Shown in pieces: positions 15,802 to 24,729 of a stretch of 33,772 bases of DNA (position 1 is its first letter; every line of letters begins with the position of its first letter). Source of the stretch: Cytophagia bacterium. Lineage in GTDB: Bacteria; Bacteroidota; Bacteroidia; Cytophagales; Spirosomataceae. The notes below the pieces were generated by a model, which did no database searches, was not told the DNA's origin, and worked only from the letters and a program-made list of their open reading frames with translations. The stretch lies in NCBI GenBank assembly GCA_004293645.1, contig REAB01000109.1, positions 1 through 33,772 of the forward strand. Reading direction: 5' to 3'. The position numbers were made by a program, and so were the translations under genes.

Positions 15802-16827
15802 TTACTTTTTGCCAAAATCAGCAGCAAGAGCGTTGAGCGTTTCGTCGGTGAGTTGTTCGGAGGCTACTACTGTGCGATACCGAAATGTGGTACTTTGGTC
15901 TTTGGTTAGTTTTAAGTTCAACTCTTCTTTTCCGTTGCTAAATACCTTCTGTCCCAGTGGGTTGGCCGCAAAAAGTCCGTAGCCACGGGCGTGCCAATAA
16001 GTGGGATAGCCCGTATTTTTGGGGTGGTCAATAATGGCTACATTGATGATTTCGGTGTTGATTTGACCGCGCAAATTACACCAACGAGCGCGTTTACCCC
16101 ACACGGCTTCGCCTTCAATGCCCTCGCTGTTGCGGTAGTTGCCCGTTACGCCCGTGTTGTCCATAACAGGTACTTTGGTAGCCACGCCACTGGCATCGGT
16201 AAATACGTCGGGCTGCTTGGAGGGGTGTTCCAACTGCCGCGCTACCCGAATGGCAAACATACCGTCTTTTACATCTTTAAACAATACGTCGGTTTTGGCA
16301 GTAAGCGTGGTCATACGGTCGGCAGTAAAGTAATTTTTACCGCCTCCAAAAACGTAAGTCGTGGTTTCTTCGAGCATTATTTGTCCGTTTTTGTCGAGCC
16401 AGTTGGCCGTAACAATCAGCGTGCCGCTTTTTTTACCTCCTTTCATACTTGTTACGCCCGTGTGTACAATGGTACCATAAGTGGCTTTGGGATTGGGCGG
16501 CGTGGTGGAGTTATTCCAAAAATCGTGGCCGTTTACGTCTTCATAATTGAGCCACATACCCACGTGGTGCGGGTGGTCAATGCGCTCGCCTGGACGCGAG
16601 TCGAAAGGCCAACCTCGCGTAACGATAGTACCGTTGGGCGTGCGAAGCGGATACAATACTGCCTTTTTTAAAACAGCCTCCCCTGGATAAAAATAGCTCG
16701 TAAAGGGCTTACCATCAACCTGTACATCAATTTTATTTTCGGTGGGTTTGTCAATAAACTCTACCTCTTTTTGGGCAAAAGTTGGGCAACTAAGCAAGAT
16801 TGATAACGCAAGGAAATAGGGTTTCAT
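15802..16827 (-). CDS. Secreted DUF6807/PmoA-family protein
   Basis: The ATG at 16827 gives 341 residues with a signal peptide (MKPYFLALSILLSCPTFAQ). A longer frame begins at 16938 but would place the signal peptide internally. The mature part shows the features of the PmoA-like DUF6807 family: DGKPFTSYFYPGEAV, LKKAVLYPLRTPNGTIVTRGWP, the HPHHVGMW motif, then DFWNN and YPTYWHARGYGLFAANPLGQ. Many such proteins sit near carbohydrate-degradation loci in Bacteroidota, and the fold is a beta-sandwich, but no activity is established that I can cite. The His-rich HPHH stretch may bind metal or substrate. It is convergent with gdhA, and 127 bases upstream the Wzi-like gene ends. Confidence 0.85.
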   Translation of the reverse strand: MKPYFLALSILLSCPTFAQKEVEFIDKPTENKIDVQVDGKPFTSYFYPGEAVLKKAVLYPLRTPNGTIVTRGWPFDSRPGERIDHPHHVGMWLNYEDVNGHDFWNNSTTPPNPKATYGTIVHTGVTSMKGGKKSGTLIVTANWLDKNGQIMLEETTTYVFGGGKNYFTADRMTTLTAKTDVLFKDVKDGMFAIRVARQLEHPSKQPDVFTDASGVATKVPVMDNTGVTGNYRNSEGIEGEAVWGKRARWCNLRGQINTEIINVAIIDHPKNTGYPTYWHARGYGLFAANPLGQKVFSNGKEELNLKLTKDQSTTFRYRTVVASEQLTDETLNALAADFGKK

Positions 16828-16954
16828 AGGCGTAATTTTGGGGCAAAAAAAGGGCCTAAATGGTTTACAAAAAACGTTGATAAAAACACAACGCGCATTG
16901 AGGTCTGAGTAGCTGAACAAACTGCAAGCTATGAACAATCAAGTAAAAACCCAA

Positions 16955-18385
16955 TCAAAGATGCCAAGTTTTGATAATACTGGCCTGCAATGCCACCCGA
17001 GCAGGGTACAGCTCTCCCACATCAGCCGATAGACTCAAACGACCCTCGGAACCACCCCAAAATTGCAATGGTTTACTGACCGAGATAAAAGAAGAAAGCT
17101 GATTTTTGGGTTTAGCAAAAGGAAATCCATAAGTTCCTTTGTTATGGCTAAAAGATAGCTTTGTAACAAACCTAAAATGCTGATTATAAACACCATTAGC
17201 CCCAATGTGAAAAGCGATGATGCGGTTGTTTGTAAAATATTCACTGGATTCAGCCATTCTATTAATTTGCGTTGCGAGCGGCGTCCCAAGCCCTTGCCCC
17301 AAATACGACCAACCATCTAAGTAAATATAATGGTTCAAATAACTATTGCGTCCCCCACTCACGAGCGGGTCGCGTTGGTCGTTGGTATATAAAAATTCGA
17401 GTAAAATATTCCTAAAATACCAATTCTTGTTGCCCTGCCTTCTTTTGTTATGCAGACGAATGCCATTGAGTGCATCCAGATTGAAAGCATTCAATAGCGA
17501 CCCCGTATCAAATATACTTTGTCGGTACAAAAATACATCCCACAACCGCCCCTTAACGTTGGCCGCTAAGTCTATTGTTCCAAAATGATTGCCTACTTTA
17601 CTACCTTCCCAGTTTACACCCGTTACAACTCGCCGAAAAGATTCAGCCATGGACAATTGAAAATTGGGATTCCAAATAACTGCTTCGTTCCCCCAAAATG
17701 CCAAATCGTTAAATCCCCCGTACAGTGTTACTTTCCAAGCGGGCTTACCAAATCGGCCATAAAAAGTTTTTTGGTGAAAATAGGTCTCCACATAATGCCC
17801 ATAATAATCTAAAACGCCATTGGGTCTTGGAAAATAATTGGGAGAAATACGCTGCGCCCCTACCCAACCGTGGGCAAAAGTACCTTGGAACGCCAGTAGT
17901 TGTTTGGTAAAAGGAACTTCCACAAAACCATTCGTGGAGATTTGCAACTTGGGAATGGGCAGGGCATTGCCCGAATAGCTCACCGCCCCCGTTGTCAGGA
18001 GCGTATCCAAAAGCCCGATTATTTCGCGTTTGCGGCCTGCCTCTATCTGGAAAGCACCCAGTCGAATGCCCAAATACCCCTCAATCAATGCCGCATTAGA
18101 TTGAGAAGCGGCGTTGCCTGCTACGTCTAAGCCATAATTCCAGTCAAACCACCGACGCTTACCCGAACTGTCTGTTCGTGGAGTAGGCTGAGAAAAAAAA
18201 CGAACTCGACCTGTGAGGGCAGGCAACGTGTTGGGCGCAGCCCCCGACTGATTGGCTTGGTGCCAAAAAGACACCTGAGCCGAAGAACCCCCTATGGCCC
18301 CCATCTCTGTCTGAACGGTATGCACTTTTTGACCAAACGAAACTACTGCTACTAAACAAAAACAAAAGAAATAGTAGTACTTCAT
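16955..18385 (-). CDS. Capsule assembly Wzi-family outer-membrane protein
   Basis: The 476-residue protein has a signal peptide (about 1-19, ending SFGQ) and many alternating hydrophobic strands typical of an outer-membrane barrel. Segments that fit the Wzi family of Bacteroidota include the conserved NYGLDVAG and GYLGIRLGAFQIEAGRK at the first strands, ISTNGFVEVPFT, and GLDALNGIRLHNKRR-like text followed by LEFLYTNDQRDP. Wzi proteins attach or order capsular polysaccharide on the cell surface. The gene lies 34 bases downstream of the sugar-phosphotransferase gene on the same strand, so they are probably one operon, which supports a role in surface polysaccharide export. No Wza or Wzc is in the window. 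Confidence 0.85.
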   Translation of the reverse strand: MKYYYFFCFCLVAVVSFGQKVHTVQTEMGAIGGSSAQVSFWHQANQSGAAPNTLPALTGRVRFFSQPTPRTDSSGKRRWFDWNYGLDVAGNAASQSNAALIEGYLGIRLGAFQIEAGRKREIIGLLDTLLTTGAVSYSGNALPIPKLQISTNGFVEVPFTKQLLAFQGTFAHGWVGAQRISPNYFPRPNGVLDYYGHYVETYFHQKTFYGRFGKPAWKVTLYGGFNDLAFWGNEAVIWNPNFQLSMAESFRRVVTGVNWEGSKVGNHFGTIDLAANVKGRLWDVFLYRQSIFDTGSLLNAFNLDALNGIRLHNKRRQGNKNWYFRNILLEFLYTNDQRDPLVSGGRNSYLNHYIYLDGWSYLGQGLGTPLATQINRMAESSEYFTNNRIIAFHIGANGVYNQHFRFVTKLSFSHNKGTYGFPFAKPKNQLSSFISVSKPLQFWGGSEGRLSLSADVGELYPARVALQASIIKTWHL

Positions 18386-18419
18386 GAAATGAATGGGACT
18401 GATCTTGAAACGAAAAATA

Positions 18420-19793
18420 TTACTTTCCTTTGCCTTTTACCATATCTGCTACGGTGTACATAATGAGCCACATGTCAAAAAAGAATGATATTTTCTTCAA
18501 ATAAATAAGGTCATAGCGTAGCCTTGTTTTCATTTCATCGGCTGTTCTGGCATAGCCAAATTTAACTTGCCCAATCGAGGTAATGCCTGGCTTTACTGCT
18601 AAAATTTGTTTAAACTCCTCAGAAGCTATCTCTGTCAAAGTTTTGACATCATAATCAGCAAGCGGTCGTGGTCCTACAATTGACATATCGCCTTTCAACA
18701 CATTATAAAATTGCGGAATTTCATCTAAACGTGTTTTTCTCATAAATTTGCCCCAAGCAGTAATCCGGTCATCAAGATCATTACCTGCGTGACCTTGAGA
18801 GGCCCCCACAATCATGCTTCTGAATTTGTGAATCATGAACCTATTGCCTAACCTACCTGTACGTTCCTGAGAAAATATAATGGGACCTTTTGAAGTAAGT
18901 TTCGTAATGAGAGCAACAATGATAAATACAGGAGAACCTAACACCAAGACAGACAAAGCAAAGCAAACGTCAAATACCCGTTTAAGCCACTTTACTTTTA
19001 CGTCTTCCCACATCTGATTGGAGATAGTCATAATGGGCAACATATCAAGGTATTCAATCGAAGACTTGCGGCCAACAAAACTCTCAAAATCAATCACCAA
19101 TTTCACTTGGTAGTCTTTTATTGGCGACTTACTAACCAATCTGTTCAAAACTTCCCTTTGCATATACGGCGCACAGCAATACACACAGTCTATTGTTCCA
19201 GAAGCTATCAAAGCATCTAAACGCTCGTAATCGCCCCGAAGGTGAAAACGGTTATCAGGCGTTAAGTCATCAAAAAAACCATAAAATTGGTATCCCATTT
19301 CGGGATGGTTTTCATAAAAACGTTTGATGGCAATTGATAACTTCCCGTAGCCAACAATGGCATATCGGCGGGTATTGTGTCCACTTGCACGGTATATTTT
19401 TAGCGTTATTACTCCAAGTGTCCGCCAAATGCTCCCCAAAACAAAGAACATAAGATAGAAATAAAATAATTGAAGGCGGGAGAGTCCCCAATCTTTTAAG
19501 AGAATCCAGCAAAAGGCCACGGCAGCCGCGTGCATGAACGTAAAAATCGCGTATTGTTGGAGTAAATCAAAAACATGAAACCGAAGTCGTGAATATTTAT
19601 GGGGTTTAAGTACTAATACCAACAACAACCAAACAACATTGCAAATTAATTGCAAAACCCAATAATTTGACTCTGAATAACTCCCCTGCGCCTCAAACTT
19701 AACCTGATAAGACAGCCAGAAAGAGCCATTGAGACAGAATAAGTCTATCAACAGATGGAGCGGGAGAAATAAAAAGGAGTAGCGGTGCTTCAT
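18420..19793 (-). CDS. Undecaprenyl-phosphate sugar phosphotransferase (polyprenyl glycosylphosphotransferase)
   Basis: The ATG at 19793 gives 457 residues; a TTG at 19802 is less likely. Four N-terminal membrane helices (about residues 7-120) are followed by a Rossmann-like middle domain (YAIVGYGKLSIAI) and one more membrane helix (about 270-292), then the bacterial sugar-transferase domain. Its hallmarks are KRVFDVCFA, GPIIFSQERTGRLGNRFMIHKFRSM, RLDEIPQFYNVLKGDMS and IVGPRPLADYD. This enzyme transfers a sugar-1-phosphate from a nucleotide sugar to undecaprenyl phosphate at the inner membrane, the first step of capsule or exopolysaccharide synthesis. It heads an apparent operon with the Wzi gene and probably starts the chains that the 25-32 kb cluster extends. 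The sugar is not predictable by eye. Confidence 0.92.
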   Translation of the reverse strand: MKHRYSFLFLPLHLLIDLFCLNGSFWLSYQVKFEAQGSYSESNYWVLQLICNVVWLLLVLVLKPHKYSRLRFHVFDLLQQYAIFTFMHAAAVAFCWILLKDWGLSRLQLFYFYLMFFVLGSIWRTLGVITLKIYRASGHNTRRYAIVGYGKLSIAIKRFYENHPEMGYQFYGFFDDLTPDNRFHLRGDYERLDALIASGTIDCVYCCAPYMQREVLNRLVSKSPIKDYQVKLVIDFESFVGRKSSIEYLDMLPIMTISNQMWEDVKVKWLKRVFDVCFALSVLVLGSPVFIIVALITKLTSKGPIIFSQERTGRLGNRFMIHKFRSMIVGASQGHAGNDLDDRITAWGKFMRKTRLDEIPQFYNVLKGDMSIVGPRPLADYDVKTLTEIASEEFKQILAVKPGITSIGQVKFGYARTADEMKTRLRYDLIYLKKISFFFDMWLIMYTVADMVKGKGK

Positions 19794-20133
19794 TGGCAAC
19801 AAAAATTGAAAGATAGAAAGGCAAAATTAGCCTTTTTATCTGTTAAGCAAAAACGAAGCCCAAAAATGAATACAGGGCTTCGTTCTCAATAAAATTTTAA
19901 AAAATTAAGGTTTGTAAGTACTCAACTGCGATTAATTATTGCTCGGCAAATCAACAATCACTTAGGCATAAGTAGTCCACCGTAAATAGTCGATAGTCCA
20001 CAGAGGTATAAAGTGCTAATAAACAGTGTTTTATCCAAACAAATAGTATCAACTAAATATGTTCACCTACTTAGAGTAATAACAAGGTATTTTTTGTCTT
20101 TTGACTATCGCCTCTGCACCACTCGCCCCGCGC
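19794..20133. other. Intergenic region upstream of the sugar transferase
   Basis: This gap of 340 bases lies between two minus-strand genes. No gene is visible. It includes a terminator-like hairpin (19847-19884) for the upstream T9SS cargo gene and, around 19975-20010, short repeats of TAGTC and AGTCCAC. The sugar-transferase promoter should lie in the part after the hairpin, toward 19800. Confidence 0.45.
19847..19884 (-). terminator. Probable intrinsic terminator
   Basis: On the minus strand AACGAAGCCC (complement of 19875-19884) pairs with GGGCTTCGTT (complement of 19852-19861), with a 13-base loop, and is followed by TTTTTG. It would end transcripts coming from the T9SS-A cargo gene and insulate the sugar-transferase operon downstream. 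The stem is a perfect 10 bp. Confidence 0.6.
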
Positions 20134-21222
20134 TTATTTCACAATCAGCAATTTCTGCACAAAGGTTTCATTTTTTTCGGTACGTAGCACGCGCAAAAAG
20201 TAGCTTCCGCTTGGCACTTCCTGTCCCAAGTTATGCTTGGTAGTCATATCACGCACTTTGCCTGCTTGCTTTATCAATGAACGTCCGTTCAAATCAGTAA
20301 TGTCCAATGTGATGCTCTCAGTGGCGCCAAAACCCTTCAAGCGCACATCAAACGAGCCAGTACTCGGATTTGGATACACGCTCACGTCGGCCTGCTCCAT
20401 AGATTCCGCGCTTTGTGTACCAATGGTAAAATAAGATGCGCCGTTCAAAACAGTTTGGGTCGAAACAAGGGCATTGTCCACGCTGCTCGCCGACAAATTC
20501 CATTCATTATTGCGCAGTTGCAAAATCCGATCATTGTTTTGTTCCGATACCACGCTCACTTGCAGCCCTTCTTGGCGTTTTGTACTTTGTACCGCCCAGT
20601 AATTGTTGGCAGTTACGTCAGCTACCTCGTGGCTACGATTGGCCGAAAGCCGCGTTGGATTTTGCGACACAAAACCTACCGCAATGTCATCGTAAGTAGC
20701 AGGTTGCGACATGGCAAAAGCGTGCAATTTACTGCCATCGCCAACGGGAAACACAAAAGCCGACTCACCTTGCTTCTGAACGTACCCCTTCACGTGTGAG
20801 CGGTCAGACGCGCCCGTTACCTCGGCGGTATTACCAATTTGAAGGGCAAAATGCTCCGTATTCTCTACAATACCTCGACCAAAAGTAAGCCGATTTTGTA
20901 CCAACATGGGCGCATTCAACGCTACTTTACCCGACTGATTCAACAACAATGAAGCTACTTTGAGTTGGTTGGCACTTTGCATGAATTGCGTACCAGTACC
21001 ATCCAATATTACCTCGCCATTGAGCGCCATTTGACCTTCGTTGTTCAGGCCTTTGCGCAGGTGCAACACACCCTCCGACTTAAAACTGCCCTGATTTATC
21101 ACCTCGGCATTGACGGCTACCGTTGCGCCCGACCCAATATAGACTTCGGTAGAAGAAAAAAATTGGGCTTGGGCGGTTAGCACGCCCATCAAACACGATA
21201 CAATGAGTAATTGCGTTTTCAT
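20134..21222 (-). CDS. T9SS type A sorting domain-containing secreted protein
   Basis: This 362-residue protein starts with a signal peptide (about 1-19, ending AQA) and has a repetitive beta-rich body, with phrases such as VNAEVINQGSFKSEGVLHLRKG that look like a solenoid of strand repeats. The last 80 residues form a type A sorting domain: VSVYPNPSTGSFDVRL, ITDLNGRSLIKQAGK and GSYFLRVLRTEKNETFVQKLLIVK. This tail directs secretion through the type IX system and is normally cleaved. The body function is unknown. Another T9SS cargo gene lies 211 bases upstream on the same strand. Confidence 0.9.
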   Translation of the reverse strand: MKTQLLIVSCLMGVLTAQAQFFSSTEVYIGSGATVAVNAEVINQGSFKSEGVLHLRKGLNNEGQMALNGEVILDGTGTQFMQSANQLKVASLLLNQSGKVALNAPMLVQNRLTFGRGIVENTEHFALQIGNTAEVTGASDRSHVKGYVQKQGESAFVFPVGDGSKLHAFAMSQPATYDDIAVGFVSQNPTRLSANRSHEVADVTANNYWAVQSTKRQEGLQVSVVSEQNNDRILQLRNNEWNLSASSVDNALVSTQTVLNGASYFTIGTQSAESMEQADVSVYPNPSTGSFDVRLKGFGATESITLDITDLNGRSLIKQAGKVRDMTTKHNLGQEVPSGSYFLRVLRTEKNETFVQKLLIVK

Positions 21223-21324
21223 AAGAATATTGTGATTTGTGCTTGTTTTTTATTTGATGGAGTGAAAATAGGGGTTTTTATTAGCATTCGCAAAAAAAAG
21301 TGCAATTAATTATCTAACGGTAAG

Positions 21325-21405
21325 TAGTTGGGCCTGTTTAATTGGTGGCACAACTATTACTTAAGATGCTTTTATTCAGCGTGTTAAATCAGTCGTGCCA
21401 CCAAT
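21325..21405. repeat. Intergenic repeat, copy B, with a flanking inverted repeat
   Basis: The block at 21325-21353 matches 6560-6588 in 26 of 29 positions. Here ATTGGTGGCAC (21341-21351) is repeated inverted as GTGCCACCAAT (21395-21405), a perfect 11-bp arm pair with a 43-base interior. The whole sits in the 211-base gap between the two T9SS cargo genes. Confidence 0.6.
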
Positions 21406-21433
21406 AATCATAGCACGGCGGCGGCCAACCGCC

Positions 21434-22828
21434 TCACCTTACCAAATAAACTGTCCCCGTTTTGGTATAATCGTTCTTCTTACCATCGGTATATACCACG
21501 CGGTACGCATAAAAACCACCCGCCACATTTTGCCCTTTGGCATCTTTGCCGTCCCAGCCTTTTTGCCAGTCGTTGGTATGATACAACACATTGCCCCAGC
21601 GGTCAAAAATAGTTACTGCCCCTTTTTCAATAAACTGCCCTTTCAGTTCAAAGACATCATTAATTTGATCATTGTTGGGCGAGAAACCATTGGGAATAAA
21701 CAAAGACACCACGCGCACCAACAAAACCGTGTTAGAAATGCTCGTTTGGCCATTGGTAGCCGTAGCCCGCACCCGGTACACCACCGTTTGGTCGGTGTCG
21801 TTCACATCGGCAGTCCAAGTAGTGGCAAGCCCCACGTCATAGCTGCCCAACACTTGCCCGCTTGCGCCCACTTTCTCCACCATATATCCCGCTACGGCCC
21901 CCACAAAAGGAGACTGTGCCGACCAGCGCAAAGTTTCGCCTTCGTTCTGGGCGTATATACTGCAAAGCGTTGGGGCGGTGGTGGGTTGCCTGTCGCAGGC
22001 ATCGCGGTATGACACTTGATAACAAGTTTGATTTTTGGCGGGTTGGGCGGTAGAATCTGTTAAAACAGCGCTATTTTTTTGAATTTCTTGGCCATTAAAG
22101 CCAAAAGAAAAGTTTTTGATTCCCGTCGGTAAGCCCGCCAACGAAAGCGTTATTTTGTTCCATGCGTTGTCTTGCACCGTTACAACCCCGTTGGCAATGG
22201 GAGCAGCCAAGCCAACCGACTCAAAAACTTGTGGCTCACTAACCGCATTGCAGTCTTGCAAGGCCAGCGTACCCTCCCCCGCTACCTTTATTTGGTAAGT
22301 GCCGTTGGTGGCGTATGTGTAAGTAGGCGGCGGTTGGTTGGGCAAATAAACCTGTGGTGGCTTGCCATCACCCCAGTCAATTAGATAACGCCCATAAATT
22401 TGGCCTGCGGTGCTAATATTCATCTTCACGGCGGCATCGCAGCCCGTTGAGAGCGTAAAGATGGGTTTGGTAGTAGCATAGACCTGCACCAAATTGCAAG
22501 ACATAGACGGGCGACCATTGACCATCCCCAACTGTACAATATAGTAAGGACCAGGCACGGTGTATATATAGGTAGTAGCAGCGGTAGCTTTGGCGGTGTC
22601 GCTCCTGTTTTTATAGTCGTATATATACTTGGCGTTGGTTACGGTGTTGGGCGTTGTAAGTGCAACGGCGCGGCCTGTGCACTGCGAACCTACCTCCGTG
22701 CCGCGTATGCCAAAGGCCCCCGCCACCCACTGCGTCCCAAACTGCGACACCGACGGACATTGAGCCGTGGCGTGTTTGTGTTCCAACAAACAGCCTATAT
22801 AGACTAAAAAAAAGCACAGCCACTTCAT
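21434..22828 (-). CDS. Gliding-motility-associated C-terminal (T9SS type B) secreted protein
   Basis: The 464-residue protein has a short signal peptide (MKWLCFFLVYIGCLLEHKHATAQ, in pieces ending AQ). A PKD-like segment is visible at about 135-215 (LIDWGDGKPP and YTYATNGTYQIKV), and an FN3-like segment at about 285-375 (GETLRWSAQSPF, YMVEKVGASGQ, VYRVRATATNGQ). The last 85 residues are the type B sorting tail: LFIPNGFSPNNDQINDVFEL, IFDRWGNVLYHTNDWQKGWDGK and GGFYAYRVVYTDGK. Proteins with this tail are exported by the type IX secretion system and often act as adhesins. It is the most upstream gene of the minus-strand group here. Confidence 0.92.
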   Translation of the reverse strand: MKWLCFFLVYIGCLLEHKHATAQCPSVSQFGTQWVAGAFGIRGTEVGSQCTGRAVALTTPNTVTNAKYIYDYKNRSDTAKATAATTYIYTVPGPYYIVQLGMVNGRPSMSCNLVQVYATTKPIFTLSTGCDAAVKMNISTAGQIYGRYLIDWGDGKPPQVYLPNQPPPTYTYATNGTYQIKVAGEGTLALQDCNAVSEPQVFESVGLAAPIANGVVTVQDNAWNKITLSLAGLPTGIKNFSFGFNGQEIQKNSAVLTDSTAQPAKNQTCYQVSYRDACDRQPTTAPTLCSIYAQNEGETLRWSAQSPFVGAVAGYMVEKVGASGQVLGSYDVGLATTWTADVNDTDQTVVYRVRATATNGQTSISNTVLLVRVVSLFIPNGFSPNNDQINDVFELKGQFIEKGAVTIFDRWGNVLYHTNDWQKGWDGKDAKGQNVAGGFYAYRVVYTDGKKNDYTKTGTVYLVR

Positions 22829-23166
22829 TTGTAAGTATTATGAATAAATCACGGCATTTTCGTAAAAACATTTACCAATCCAATAGCACACAGATGAAAC
22901 TGATACAACTGATTTTCACAGAAAAATCAAGCAAAAATCAGCGTAAACCCATTCAATCTGTAACATCAGTGTGCAAATACTTTTTTATGAAAATACCGTG
23001 ATGAATGAACGAATAAAAATCTTCACAAAAGTACTTTATTAACCAAATAACAAGCACAAAAAGTGCGACCGTTAGATAATTTTTAACAAAGATGTTTTTT
23101 TTTCTTAATTTTATCTATTATTTTCGTCTCAATAAATAGAAACAAAAACAAAACGCATACCAACAC
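22829..23166. other. Divergent intergenic region with REP-like text
   Basis: This 338-base gap lies between divergent genes and includes both promoters. No gene is visible. At 22886-22974 GCACACAGATG and CATCAGTGTGC form inverted arms (10 of 11) round repeated AACTGAT and AATCAG motifs, a palindromic-repeat style seen in many Bacteroidota. The last 100 bases are very AT-rich and include a TTATTTTCG-like -7 box near 23118. Confidence 0.45.
22886..22974. repeat. Imperfect inverted repeat, REP-like
   Basis: Arms GCACACAGATG (22886-22896) and CATCAGTGTGC (22964-22974) pair with one mismatch; the interior has repeated CTGAT and ATCAG elements that pair inside. No coding content. Likely one copy of a dispersed palindromic family, but no second copy is seen here. 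Confidence 0.4.
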
Positions 23167-24669
23167 ATGAAAAAAATTCTTACGCTTGCCTTAGCCATCG
23201 GTTGCGGAGCAGCCATGGCCCAAAAATCTGACAACGTGGGTATCGGCACCACCAAGCCCGACCCTTCGGCTTTGTTAGACCTCAACTCCAACTCCAAAGG
23301 CTTCTTGTTGCCCCGCATGAGCGAAGCGCAACGCAACGCCATCAAGAGCCCCGCCATTGGTTTGATGATTTTCCAAACCGACCAAACCATTGGTACTTAC
23401 ACCTACGACGGCACCACTTGGCAACCCTCAAACGCCCGTACCGCCGCCGCCCAAGTAGCTGGCGCATGGGACAAGCAAGGGAATGCCATTGATGCGACTG
23501 ATTTTTTGGGGAGTACGAACAATTTCCCTTTGGTGTTTAAGGTGAATGGGGTTAATTCTGGTTTGATTTCTACTGGTGGCAATACCTTTTTAGGTTATGA
23601 AGCAGGTATGACTACTTCCACTACTTTCAGCACGGGTTTTGGTTGGAATGCACTAAAATCAAGTTCGGGCAACGGAAACACTGCGTTTGGCGCTGGCGCG
23701 TTGGCTAATGTTTCTTCAAATGCAAATACTGCTTTTGGTTTAAATGCATTGAGAGGTGCCTCTGGTACTGTTACAGGTTCTACTAATACTGCTTTTGGCG
23801 GTTCCGCGCTCTTTAAAAATACATCAGGGTCAAACAACGTAGCACTTGGCCAAGAAGCGTTATATGAGAATCTCGGAGGATCGTACAATTTCGGACTTGG
23901 CTCTTTTGCATTGTACGCTAATACATCAGGTGATAATAATATAGCTATTGGCGGAAATAGTATTAACAAAAACACAAATGGTAGTTACAATATAGGTATC
24001 GGCAATAACACATTAACTCGAATAACCAATACAAGTTCCTCCAACAATATTGCCATTGGTCAAGACGCTTTGGCTTTTTTAGTATCGGGCAGCAACAACA
24101 CCGCAATCGGATACAATGCAGGATTTAACAATACTGGTTCCTCTAATGTTTTTATAGGTCATCAGTCTGGTTATAATGGAGGTCAAAGTAACTCATTGTT
24201 TATATCAAACAACAATACTTCAAATCCTTTGATAAGGGGGGACTTCTCTACTGGATCACTAAAAATTAACGTAAAGCCGCAGGTTGGATCTGTAACTAAT
24301 TTAGGCAGTTTGGCTATTGGAGATTTTGATGCTTCAACATCCCCTCAGATGGCAACCCCTGTTGGTTATCGTTTAATTGTTCAAGATGGGATTTTAACGG
24401 AGAAACTTAAAGTTTCTCTAAGAACAGATGCGATGAATTGGGCTGACTATGTATTCGATCCAAGTTATAAACTGATGCCTTTGGAAGAAGTAGAGAAGTT
24501 TACAAAAATGAATAAACATTTGCCTAACGTCCCTTCTGCTGATGAAATAACCAAGGAAGGTATTGACGTTGCTAAGGTGAGTAAGATGTTTATGGAAAAA
24601 ATTGAAGAGTTGACACTTCATATCATCGAGTTGAACAAGCGCATCAAAGAGTTAGAAAACAAAAAATAA
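23167..24669 (+). CDS. Surface protein with YadA-like head repeats and Bacteroidota C-terminal coiled-coil tail
   Basis: The 500-residue protein has a signal peptide (about 1-19, ending AMAQ) and the opening DNVGIGTTKPDPSALLDL, typical of Bacteroidota surface or tail-fibre-like proteins. Residues about 130-355 contain many degenerate repeats such as NTAFGAGAL, NVALGQEAL, NNIAIGQDAL and NTAIGYNAG, the left-handed beta-roll pattern of YadA-type trimeric heads. Near the C-terminus comes DYVFDPSYKLMPLEEVEKF, then KHLPNVPSADEI and a coiled coil (IEELTLHIIELNKRIKELE). The start is ATG at 23167. Codon use changes from GC-rich to AT-rich after about 23500, so the gene is mosaic. Its stop is five bases before a 26-bp perfect hairpin. 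A trimeric adhesin or fibre is likely, not proven. Confidence 0.8.
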   Translation: MKKILTLALAIGCGAAMAQKSDNVGIGTTKPDPSALLDLNSNSKGFLLPRMSEAQRNAIKSPAIGLMIFQTDQTIGTYTYDGTTWQPSNARTAAAQVAGAWDKQGNAIDATDFLGSTNNFPLVFKVNGVNSGLISTGGNTFLGYEAGMTTSTTFSTGFGWNALKSSSGNGNTAFGAGALANVSSNANTAFGLNALRGASGTVTGSTNTAFGGSALFKNTSGSNNVALGQEALYENLGGSYNFGLGSFALYANTSGDNNIAIGGNSINKNTNGSYNIGIGNNTLTRITNTSSSNNIAIGQDALAFLVSGSNNTAIGYNAGFNNTGSSNVFIGHQSGYNGGQSNSLFISNNNTSNPLIRGDFSTGSLKINVKPQVGSVTNLGSLAIGDFDASTSPQMATPVGYRLIVQDGILTEKLKVSLRTDAMNWADYVFDPSYKLMPLEEVEKFTKMNKHLPNVPSADEITKEGIDVAKVSKMFMEKIEELTLHIIELNKRIKELENKK

Positions 24670-24674
24670 ATGAT

Positions 24675-24729
24675 GCTTTCATTCATCAAAAAAGCCCTTT
24701 TAGAAAGGGCTTTTTTGATGAATGAAAGC
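24675..24729. terminator. Bidirectional terminator with a 26-bp perfect stem
   Basis: The arms 24675-24700 and 24704-24729 pair perfectly around a TAG loop (24701-24703); the core is AAAAAAGCCCTTT and AAAGGGCTTTTTT. On both strands the GC-core is followed by a T-run, so it can terminate the adhesin gene and the convergent glycosyltransferase gene. The right arm also codes for the last residues of the glycosyltransferase (about IHQKSPF). Confidence 0.85.

Noticed and set aside
15991..16671. A 226-residue plus-strand frame over the DUF6807/PmoA-like gene
   Set aside because: No signal, domain or start context; the minus-strand gene has a signal peptide and family motifs.
21395..22012. A 205-residue plus-strand frame over the type B sorting-domain gene
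   Set aside because: It is rich in Pro, Arg and His and is antisense to a clear T9SS cargo protein.
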